This document shows, piece after piece, positions 1 through 7,247 of a DNA stretch of 64,000 nt. Every line of letters starts with the position of its first letter. The first letter of the stretch is position 1. Source of the stretch: Pseudomonadota bacterium (GTDB lineage: Bacteria; Pseudomonadota; Gammaproteobacteria; Xanthomonadales; SZUA-38); NCBI GenBank assembly GCA_039033415.1, contig JBCCCR010000009.1, positions 1 through 64,000 on the forward strand, in the 5' to 3' direction. The notes under the pieces were generated by a model. The model searched no databases, had not been told where the DNA came from, and worked only from the letters and a program-made list of their open reading frames with translations. Both the position numbers and the translations under genes were made by a program.

Positions 1-30
1 ATAGGCTCTATAGAACCGGGCTATTTTTGT

Positions 31-57
31 GGTCGGCGTCGCCTTCCGACCCTTTTT
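31..57 (+). terminator. possible rho-independent terminator of an upstream gene
   Basis: A 6-bp stem (GGTCGG at 31-36 with CCGACC at 46-51) with a 9-nt loop is followed after one base by five T residues (53-57). It would end a gene lying left of the window. The stem is short, so this is tentative. Confidence 0.4.
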
Positions 58-110
58 AGCGCCGCTTGATGATGACTCTGTCGCGCCGTCTGCGTCGCCG
101 GTGCGTCAGA

Positions 111-139
111 TTGTACTCGACCACCTTACGGACTATCTT
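111..139 (+). promoter_or_regulatory. candidate sigma-70 promoter for gdhA
   Basis: TTGTAC (111-116) and TATCTT (134-139) are separated by 17 bases. The predicted transcript start near 146 leaves a leader of about 40 nt before the chosen gdhA start at 187. This is pattern matching only. Confidence 0.4.
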
Positions 140-186
140 TAGTGCTCACCGAAGTTTACGTTCACCAAGGGAAAGGGGAAAACACC

Positions 187-1536
187 ATGCCGTACGATAC
201 CGTTCATTCGCTAGACGAGTTCATGAACGGCCTGAAACGCCGTAATCCGGGAGAGCACGAGTTTCATCAGGCCGTCTATGAAGTCGCCCAGTCGATTCTT
301 CCGTTTATTAAAGACAAGCCGCAGTATCGGGACAATCAGATCCTGGAGCGCCTGTCGGAGCCGGATCGGATTATTTCCTTCCGGGTTTGCTGGCAGGACG
401 ACGAGGGCCAGGTTCGGGTCAACCGCGGTTACCGGGTGCAGCACTGCAATGCGATCGGCCCGTATAAGGGCGGAATCCGCTTTCACCACAACGTGACGCA
501 AAGCATTCTGAAGTTCCTGGCGTTTGAACAGACCTTTAAGAATAGTTTGACCGGCCTACCCATGGGGGGTGGCAAGGGCGGCTCAGACTTCAACCCGAAA
601 GGTAAGTCCGACGCCGAGGTGATGCGATTCTGCCAGTCGTTTATGACTGAGCTGCGGCGTCATATCGGTCCTTACACCGATGTTCCGGCCGGAGACATCG
701 GCGTCGGCGCTCGCGAAATCAGCTACATGTTTGGTCAATATCTCCGGCTGCAAAACGAGTTTACCGGCGTTCTAACAGGCAAAGGCTTGGCATTCGGTGG
801 CAGCTTGATCCGAACGGAGGCCACCGGCTACGGCGCGGTGTATTTCATGGAGGACATGCTGGCGCATCAAAACGACGGTTTTGAGGGTAAGACCTGCCTG
901 GTCTCAGGTTCAGGCAACGTGGCGCAGTTTACGGTCGAGAAAATCAACCATCTGGGCGGCAAGGTGGTGACGTTGTCTGACTCGGGTGGTTTTATACACG
1001 ACCCCGAGGGTATCAACGAAGAAAAACTCGAATTCGTCAAAGACCTCAAGAACAACCGGCGTGGACGCATCTCCGATTACACGGAGAAGTACGGCGGAAC
1101 CTATCACGAGGGCACCCGACCCTGGTCTGTACCGTGCGACCTGGCTTTCCCCTGTGCCACCCAAAATGAAATTGGCGCGGACGATGCCAAGGCCCTGATC
1201 AGCAACGGCTGTAAAGGGGTCGCTGAGGGTGCGAACATGCCGTCCGATCAGGCGGCGATCGACCAGTATCTCGAAGCCCATCTGATGTATGGACCGAGTA
1301 AGGCCGCCAACGCCGGCGGTGTTGCGGTGTCCGGGCTGGAGATGACTCAGAACAGCATGCGCCTGTCCTGGACCCGCGAAGAGCTGGACACGCGGCTTCG
1401 GGAGATCATGCTGGGGATTCACGGCCAGTGCGTGGAATACGGCCAAAAAGAGGGCTGGGTCAACTATCTGGAGGGCGCCAACATCGCCGGCTTCGTGAAG
1501 GTGGCTGACGCCATGCTGGCCTACGGAGTGGTCTAA
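187..1536 (+). CDS. gdhA: NADP-type glutamate dehydrogenase
   Basis: Cytosolic enzyme that interconverts 2-oxoglutarate plus ammonium with glutamate; the family usually works in ammonium assimilation with NADPH. The 449-residue product matches the roughly 447-residue length of hexameric bacterial GdhA. The glycine-rich active-site segment PMGGGKGGSDF, with its catalytic lysine near residue 130, is intact, and so is the Rossmann motif VSGSGNVAQ. I chose the ATG at 187 because a purine-rich ribosome-binding site (GGGAAAGGGGAAA) lies just upstream; the frame is open from 142, but the extra 15 residues do not look like GdhA. Coenzyme preference is inferred from the subfamily, not read from a residue. 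Confidence 0.95.
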   Translation: MPYDTVHSLDEFMNGLKRRNPGEHEFHQAVYEVAQSILPFIKDKPQYRDNQILERLSEPDRIISFRVCWQDDEGQVRVNRGYRVQHCNAIGPYKGGIRFHHNVTQSILKFLAFEQTFKNSLTGLPMGGGKGGSDFNPKGKSDAEVMRFCQSFMTELRRHIGPYTDVPAGDIGVGAREISYMFGQYLRLQNEFTGVLTGKGLAFGGSLIRTEATGYGAVYFMEDMLAHQNDGFEGKTCLVSGSGNVAQFTVEKINHLGGKVVTLSDSGGFIHDPEGINEEKLEFVKDLKNNRRGRISDYTEKYGGTYHEGTRPWSVPCDLAFPCATQNEIGADDAKALISNGCKGVAEGANMPSDQAAIDQYLEAHLMYGPSKAANAGGVAVSGLEMTQNSMRLSWTREELDTRLREIMLGIHGQCVEYGQKEGWVNYLEGANIAGFVKVADAMLAYGVV

Positions 1537-1556
1537 GGCTGCCTCTACGATCACAC

Positions 1557-1577
1557 TCAATGACGAACGGTCATTGA
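1557..1577. promoter_or_regulatory. 21-bp inverted repeat upstream of the S9 peptidase
   Basis: Perfect 8-bp half-sites TCAATGAC (1557-1564) and GTCATTGA (1570-1577) are separated by 5 bases. The element lies in the 58-base gap between gdhA and the ATG at 1595, and it overlaps a possible TTG start at 1574. This geometry suits a dimeric repressor operator. It could also fold as an mRNA hairpin, but it has no U-tract and so is not a normal terminator. Confidence 0.45.
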
Positions 1578-1594
1578 CGAAAGCAGCCAGCCGA

Positions 1595-3709
1595 ATGCGG
1601 TTTAGCTCGGTTGGTGCGCTGCTGAGGGGCCGGCAGGCCACCATACAGCGCTGCGTCGCCCGACGTCTTTTTGCGACGGCACTCTGGGCGACATTGAGTT
1701 TGGCGGTCTGTGTCGCACCTGCGGCACAGACCGTTTTTTCGGGTTTGACCCCCGATCGGCTTTGGCAAATGGTGCGAGCCGGCGAGCCCGCGGTCTCCCC
1801 GGACGGAAAGTGGGTCGCCTTTACGGTCACGGCCTACGCCGAAAACGCCGATTTACCCAGCATCGATATCTGGCTGGTGGACAGCGCTGGCAAAGATGAG
1901 CCTCGCCAGCTAACCCGCAACGCCGGGGTCGACTTTGATCCGGCCTGGGCGCCGGACAGCCGCAGCATCGTTTACGCCGCGGTGACCGACGACAACCCCC
2001 ACAGTCAGATCTTTTTGCTGAATCTCCGTGGCGGCGCGCCACAGCCTTTGACGGATCTACCAACCGCCGCGGTCCGCCCCCGCTTTGCCGGCAGCAGCGA
2101 CACCGTCTTTTTTGAGGCCGCCAGCTATCCGGACACCGGTGCCGATTTTGAGACGGTCGGCCAGCGGGTTGCCGAAGCCGAAAGGCGGCGGCGCTTTGCG
2201 CGCGCAACAGACACTCGTGTCGTCGGCAGCGATGGGCGGGATCCGGAGCTTGTCCAGCATGTGTTTAGATTGGGGCTGGATACCGGCCTGATCATCGACC
2301 TGATGCCAACCGTGGCGGCGACGGGCACGGTTGTGCCCTTCGAGTGGGACCTTTCCCCAAGTGGCCGATTTCTTGCCTACACGGCCAATAGCTCACCGCC
2401 TCCGTATGTGTCCCGGAACTCAGACGTCTTTCTGCTCGACCTGGAGTCGGGCGAGACCAGAAACCTGACCGCAGCCAATCCCGGCAGCGATACCAAACCC
2501 GTTTTCTCGCGCGCGGGCGATGCCCTGCTCTTTGGGCAGCGTCGCCGCCCGGATGCGCTGGATGAGTTTCGCGCGCTGCTGCACCACGACCTGCGCAGCG
2601 GGCGAAACACCGCGTTGACCGATCCTGGCCGCCTCTCGCCCGAGCAGTGGTTGACCTCGGAGGATGGTCGACAGGTGTATTTTCTGGCCCAGGAACAGGG
2701 GCGCCGAAAGGTGTTCCGCGTAGGCGCAGCCGGCGGCAAGGCTCGCGCGTTGACCGACGAGGGTAGCTACAGCGGCCTGCATGCCGGCGCAGACAACGAG
2801 CTTTTTGCTCTGCACGAATCCCTGCTTGACCCTCCGGCGATTCAGCGCCTGGACGAAAACGGTCGGCATCCTCGGCAGCTGACCCGATTCAACGAAGCGT
2901 TTTTGCAAAACACCCGCCGTCCCGAGGTCGGCGAACAACGCTTCAGCAGCGTCGACGGAACCGAAATCCATGCGTTGGTGGTCCGGCCGCCGGGCTGGCG
3001 ACCCTCAGTTCGCTGGCCGGCTGTGATCGCGCTGCATGGTGGTCCGCACAGCGCCTGGCTGGATGAATTCAACTGGCGCTGGAACCTGGCCTTGCTGGCA
3101 AGCCGAGGCTACCTGGTGGTGGCGCTGAACGTCCGCGGCTCAACCGGCTATGGCCAGGGGTTCGCGAGCGCCCTTAACGGCAGCCCGCTGGCTTTGCCAG
3201 CCGAGGACGTCCTGTCGGCCGCGTCGCAGCTGGCGGCTGAGCCCTACGTGGATCCGCAAAAGATCATGCTTGTCGGCGGATCCTACGGTGGGCTGCTCAC
3301 GCTGTGGGCGGTGTCGCAAAGCAACCGTTTTGCCCGGGCCGTGGTCCACGCGCCGGTGGCCGAGCAACGAATGATTTATGGCAGCGACTACCCCTGGGGC
3401 CGGGAGGTAACCTGGGGACGCCCACCCTGGCGTCAGCCATCGACTGAGGGGGGGGCGGAGCTGACCGCCTCGCCGAGCGATCGGTTTCAAAACATCCGCA
3501 CTCCGGTGCTTGCGCTACACGGTGAAGCCGACTCGCGGGTTTCCGCAACCCACAGCAGATTGCTGCACAACGTGCTCACAGACCTCGGCGTTCCGTCCCG
3601 GCTCGTCCTGTTTCCGGATGAGGGGCACAGCATCAGCCGCCCGAACGCCGCCAAAATCTGGTGGCAGGAGCTTTTTGCCTGGCTTCAGGCGGGTTCCGAG
3701 GGTGCATAA
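1595..3709 (+). CDS. exported S9 family prolyl oligopeptidase-like peptidase
   Basis: Serine peptidase of the prolyl oligopeptidase / acylaminoacyl peptidase clan, expected to cleave short peptides in the periplasm. The N-terminus has an Arg-rich region followed by a hydrophobic stretch ending in AAQ, which suggests a signal peptide. The middle carries TolB/PD40-type propeller repeats (for example AVSPDGKWVAF). The C-terminal alpha/beta-hydrolase domain shows the nucleophile motif GGSYGG, the acid in GEADSRV and the base in DEGHSI. Numbered from the TTG at 1574, these are Ser570, Asp653 and His685. I prefer the ATG at 1595 because the TTG lies inside a perfect palindrome; neither start has a strong ribosome-binding site. 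The substrate is unknown. Confidence 0.85.
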   Translation: MRFSSVGALLRGRQATIQRCVARRLFATALWATLSLAVCVAPAAQTVFSGLTPDRLWQMVRAGEPAVSPDGKWVAFTVTAYAENADLPSIDIWLVDSAGKDEPRQLTRNAGVDFDPAWAPDSRSIVYAAVTDDNPHSQIFLLNLRGGAPQPLTDLPTAAVRPRFAGSSDTVFFEAASYPDTGADFETVGQRVAEAERRRRFARATDTRVVGSDGRDPELVQHVFRLGLDTGLIIDLMPTVAATGTVVPFEWDLSPSGRFLAYTANSSPPPYVSRNSDVFLLDLESGETRNLTAANPGSDTKPVFSRAGDALLFGQRRRPDALDEFRALLHHDLRSGRNTALTDPGRLSPEQWLTSEDGRQVYFLAQEQGRRKVFRVGAAGGKARALTDEGSYSGLHAGADNELFALHESLLDPPAIQRLDENGRHPRQLTRFNEAFLQNTRRPEVGEQRFSSVDGTEIHALVVRPPGWRPSVRWPAVIALHGGPHSAWLDEFNWRWNLALLASRGYLVVALNVRGSTGYGQGFASALNGSPLALPAEDVLSAASQLAAEPYVDPQKIMLVGGSYGGLLTLWAVSQSNRFARAVVHAPVAEQRMIYGSDYPWGREVTWGRPPWRQPSTEGGAELTASPSDRFQNIRTPVLALHGEADSRVSATHSRLLHNVLTDLGVPSRLVLFPDEGHSISRPNAAKIWWQELFAWLQAGSEGA

Positions 3710-3725
3710 AGAGAGGGCGTTTTGA

Positions 3726-3789
3726 GTGTCACTAACACCAGACACACAGCCGTGTCGAATTTGCTTTCGGCAAGGGATTGATCTATAAA
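3726..3789 (+). promoter_or_regulatory. candidate promoter with GTGTC/GACAC half-sites for the electron-transfer operon
   Basis: TTGCTT (3761-3766) and TATAAA (3784-3789) are 17 bases apart, a good sigma-70 match. Immediately upstream, GTGTC (3726-3730), GACAC (3741-3745) and GTGTC (3752-3756) alternate in orientation, as would suit an activator or repressor site. The rest of the 213-base gap (3710-3922) shows only a GGGGAG ribosome-binding site before 3923. Confidence 0.45.
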
Positions 3790-3922
3790 ACTTAAGGTCC
3801 TTTGGAACTGGCTCAATACACCTGCATAGGGGCATGGTGATGAGCTCGCAACAGGTTTCACAGGGCACCGGCTTGTAGGGGAAGCACGCGCGTGAACAGG
3901 ATGTCAGTTACAGGGGAGCGCC

Positions 3923-6325
3923 ATGGCGGAAGTCTTTGATATTGCCGTGGTCGGTTCAGGCCCAGCGGGCCTGAGCGCAGCCGCCAGAGCAGCGGAGACC
4001 GGCGTCTCCCATGTGCTGCTCGAAACCGAGCTGCACCTATCCAACACGATCTACCGTTACCAGAAGGGCAAACACGTCATGGCCGAGCCTGACATTCTGC
4101 CCCTTCGCAGTCCGCTGGACTTTGTCGCCGGCCCCCGGGAAGCCGTCCTCGGTGCCTGGGACAAGGGCATCGCCCAGCACAAAACCAATGTTTACCACCA
4201 GAACGAAGTGATCGCGATCGAGAAGCAGGGCGATCAATTCAAGCTGACGGTCAAGGGCGGGGGTGAGATTCACGCCAAGAACGTGGTGCTTTCCATCGGC
4301 CTTCAGGGAAATTTCCGTAAACTCGGGACGCCGGGTGAGGACCTGCCCTTCGTTCAGTACACGCTGGATGATCCGGACGAATACGCTGACGAAACCATTA
4401 TGGTGATCGGCGCCGGGGATGCGGCAATCGAGAACGCCGTGTCGCTGGCCAAACAAAACCGCGTGATTATTGTGAATCGTCGCGACGAATTTGCCCGAGC
4501 TAAAGACGCGAACGAGGCGGCCATCCTCAAGGCTATCGAAGACGGCAAGGTCGAAGTGTTTTACAACACGACGATCGAGCGTGTCGATGCCGTGGAGGGG
4601 GCCGAAAAGCCCGGCAAAATCATCCTGAATACGCCTGACGGCCAGGCGGAGGTTGAGCTGGATCGGATTATTGCGCGTCTCGGCGCCATTCCGCCCCGCC
4701 GGTTCGTCGAGAGCTGCGGCATCGTCTTTCCGAACGACGACCCCGTGTCGGTGCCGGAGATTACGCCGAAGTACCAATCCAACGTCGAGGGGCTCTACAT
4801 TATCGGGGCGCTTGCTGGCTACCCGCTGATCAAGCAGGCCATGAATCAGGGCTACGAGGTTGTCGAGTTCATCAAGGGCAACGACGTTGAACCCGCTGAT
4901 GAACCGCTTCTGCGCAGCAAGTTCCAGGACATGCCGGGATTTACGACGGTTCACGATGCGCTGGTCAAGGTGCAGAAAAACGTTCGTCTGCTGGCGCCGA
5001 TCACCGAACTGCAGCTGCGGGAATTCATGCTGGATAGCGACGTCCGCACGCCCGTGCCTGGCGAAAAAGTCTTCTCGCTCAACGACTACACCAACACGTT
5101 CTTCAGCATCGTTGAAGGCCAGGTCAATATCGTGGTTGACGAGGAAACCGGCCGCACGATCAGTCTTGGTGCAGGCGAATTTTTCGGAGAGATGAGCCTC
5201 ATCTCGGGTCGCCGTCGGTCAGCGACGGCCATCGCCGGCCAGGGGGCCGTGCTGATCGAGACGCCTCGGCGCACGATGAACAAGCTGATCAACTCGGTGG
5301 ATGCCGTCAAGCGGGTGATCGACGAGGCTTTCATTATGCGGGTGATCCAGTCGCGCTTTGCGCCGGACACCCCCGCCGAAAAGCTGCAGGACATCGTGGC
5401 TGCGGCCACCATCCAAAACTTTCGCGCTGGCGACGTGCTTTTTGAGGAAGGAGAAAGCGGCGACTGTATTCATTTGGTACGGGTCGGTTCTTTGACCATT
5501 TCTCGAACCATCGGAGGGCGCGAAGTGGTGCTGTCGTACGTCCCCGCCGGTAACTATGTCGGGGAGATGGCGCTGCTGGGTGACAACACGCGTTCAGCCA
5601 CGGCCAAAGCCGCCATCGCCACGGAAACGATTCAGCTCGACGGCGAAGCGTTCAAGCAGCTGCTGCTCCGTGAGCCGGAGCTTCGACTGAGGCTACAGGC
5701 TGAGTATCGACAGCGGGCCGCCGCCAACCTCAGCATGGAGGCGCAGCCGGAGGGTGGTGACGTCATCTCGTTTCTGGTTGCGCAGGGTGTGGGCGAAGCC
5801 ACCGATATTCTGCTGATCGACGAGGCGTTGTGTGTTCGCTGCGATAACTGCGAGAAGGCCTGCGCGGAGACTCATAACGGCACCTCACGTTTAAATCGGG
5901 AGGCGGGCCCGACTTACGCCACGGTGCACGTGCCGACCTCCTGTCGCCACTGCGAGCATCCGCACTGTATGAAGGACTGCCCGCCCGACGCGATTCACCG
6001 GGCACCTAATGGTGAGGTTTTCATTGCCGACAACTGCATCGGGTGCGGCAACTGCCAGCGTAACTGTCCCTACGGCGTGATTCATATGTCAGCGCAGATG
6101 CCCAAGAAACCCGGGATTTTGCAGTGGCTGATGTTCGGCCGCGGGCCCGGGCCGGGCCAGGATCCCGCCGGAAAGAAAAAGGCAAAAGGAGAGAAAAAGG
6201 CCGTCAAATGCGATATGTGCAAAGGCATCAAGGGCGGGCCGGCCTGCGTTCGATCCTGCCCGACCGGAGCGGCGATTCGCATCAGCCCGGAAGAGCTGTC
6301 TTCTTATGCGCAGTCGCTGAGCTGA
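3923..6325 (+). CDS. flavin oxidoreductase fused to two cNMP-binding domains and a 16-Cys ferredoxin domain
   Basis: Predicted cytosolic electron-input protein of 800 residues; no signal peptide is seen. Residues 5-320 form a thioredoxin-reductase-like flavin domain, with a dinucleotide motif at 10-15 and a second one, VIGAGDAAIEN, at 161-171. No CxxC redox pair occurs in this part, so it should not be a thiol reductase. Two cyclic-nucleotide-binding folds follow (about 370-455 and 490-590). Both phosphate-binding cassettes look intact (FGEMSL..RRSAT near 421-435; GEMALL..TRSAT near 547-560). The C-terminal part (636-790) has four Cys groups: CxxCxxCxxxC, CxxCx4CxxxC, CxxCxxCxxxC and CxxCx8CxxxC. 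These predict four [4Fe-4S] clusters of the DmsB/HycB type. It heads a six-gene operon. NAD(P)H as donor is an inference. Confidence 0.85.
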   Translation: MAEVFDIAVVGSGPAGLSAAARAAETGVSHVLLETELHLSNTIYRYQKGKHVMAEPDILPLRSPLDFVAGPREAVLGAWDKGIAQHKTNVYHQNEVIAIEKQGDQFKLTVKGGGEIHAKNVVLSIGLQGNFRKLGTPGEDLPFVQYTLDDPDEYADETIMVIGAGDAAIENAVSLAKQNRVIIVNRRDEFARAKDANEAAILKAIEDGKVEVFYNTTIERVDAVEGAEKPGKIILNTPDGQAEVELDRIIARLGAIPPRRFVESCGIVFPNDDPVSVPEITPKYQSNVEGLYIIGALAGYPLIKQAMNQGYEVVEFIKGNDVEPADEPLLRSKFQDMPGFTTVHDALVKVQKNVRLLAPITELQLREFMLDSDVRTPVPGEKVFSLNDYTNTFFSIVEGQVNIVVDEETGRTISLGAGEFFGEMSLISGRRRSATAIAGQGAVLIETPRRTMNKLINSVDAVKRVIDEAFIMRVIQSRFAPDTPAEKLQDIVAAATIQNFRAGDVLFEEGESGDCIHLVRVGSLTISRTIGGREVVLSYVPAGNYVGEMALLGDNTRSATAKAAIATETIQLDGEAFKQLLLREPELRLRLQAEYRQRAAANLSMEAQPEGGDVISFLVAQGVGEATDILLIDEALCVRCDNCEKACAETHNGTSRLNREAGPTYATVHVPTSCRHCEHPHCMKDCPPDAIHRAPNGEVFIADNCIGCGNCQRNCPYGVIHMSAQMPKKPGILQWLMFGRGPGPGQDPAGKKKAKGEKKAVKCDMCKGIKGGPACVRSCPTGAAIRISPEELSSYAQSLS

Positions 6326-6337
6326 CGGGACGCAGCT

Positions 6338-7234
6338 ATGCATGATTCGTTTCTCACCTACCGCGGCTTTCGCTACCTCTCCTTTGCGGGCCTGCTGATG
6401 CTCGGCTCCGTGGTGGCTTATTTTTGGCACTCGCCGGTCACCGCTCCGAACGGCGGCACCTGGCTGGGTTACACGCTAGGGTCTATCGGCGCCGTCCTGA
6501 TCATCTGGCTGACGCTGTTCGGCTACCGCAAGCGGACTTACAACAACCGTGTGGGCACGCTTCGAGGCTGGCTGTCAGCCCACGTTTATCTGGGTGGCTC
6601 GTTGATCATCATCGCCACGCTGCACACCGGCTTTCAGTTCGGCATGAACATCCACACGGTGGCCTACGTGCTGATGATGATTGTCGTGCTCAGCGGCTTT
6701 TTTGGCGTTTATGCCTATCTCCGCTATCCCACCCTGATGACGCGCAACCGTGCCAGCACCAGCCGCGAGTCGATGCTCGAGGAAATTGCCGAGCTGGACG
6801 AAGAGTGCATCAAGGTGGCGGATCGAATCGATTCCAAGGTGCACCAGATGGTCCTTCGCTCCATCGAGCGAACGCGACTCGGAGGCGGCGTTTTCTCGCA
6901 GCTGTTTGCGCACGATGGCGCAAAAGACGCGGTAGAGAAAACCAAAGAGATGCTGGACAAGGTCAAAGAAACGAACGAGCGACCCCAGACCGCGGAAATG
7001 CCCACCATGTTTGCGATGGTGGATTTTCTATCGGGGGCCGGCGGGCAGGAGTCTGAGAAGCTCAGGCAGCTCCTAGATCTACTGAGCCGCAAGAAATCTC
7101 TGGCCTCGAAGGTGGCCAAGGACGTGCAGCAGCAGGCGATGATGGATATCTGGCTTTACTTCCATGTGCCCATCACATTTGCCTTACTCGGTGCGCTGAC
7201 CGCGCACATCGTTTCGGTGTTTTTCTATTGGTAA
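6338..7234 (+). CDS. predicted di-heme b transmembrane protein (ferric-reductase-like)
   Basis: A 298-residue integral membrane protein with hydrophobic segments near 14-30, 43-62, 80-99, 104-127 and 270-296. Two helices each carry a histidine pair spaced by 14: His82/His96 and His276/His290. This is the arrangement that ligates two b hemes across the membrane in ferric reductase / NADPH-oxidase-type proteins. A charged, probably helical loop (about 135-265) separates the helix groups. The gene starts 12 bases after the flavin/Fe-S protein and ends 13 bases before the decaheme cytochrome. It would therefore pass electrons between the cytosolic Fe-S domain and the periplasm. The family is inferred from the His spacing; no close named homologue is recalled. 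Confidence 0.7.
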   Translation: MHDSFLTYRGFRYLSFAGLLMLGSVVAYFWHSPVTAPNGGTWLGYTLGSIGAVLIIWLTLFGYRKRTYNNRVGTLRGWLSAHVYLGGSLIIIATLHTGFQFGMNIHTVAYVLMMIVVLSGFFGVYAYLRYPTLMTRNRASTSRESMLEEIAELDEECIKVADRIDSKVHQMVLRSIERTRLGGGVFSQLFAHDGAKDAVEKTKEMLDKVKETNERPQTAEMPTMFAMVDFLSGAGGQESEKLRQLLDLLSRKKSLASKVAKDVQQQAMMDIWLYFHVPITFALLGALTAHIVSVFFYW

Positions 7235-7247
7235 GAGAAGATAGTTT

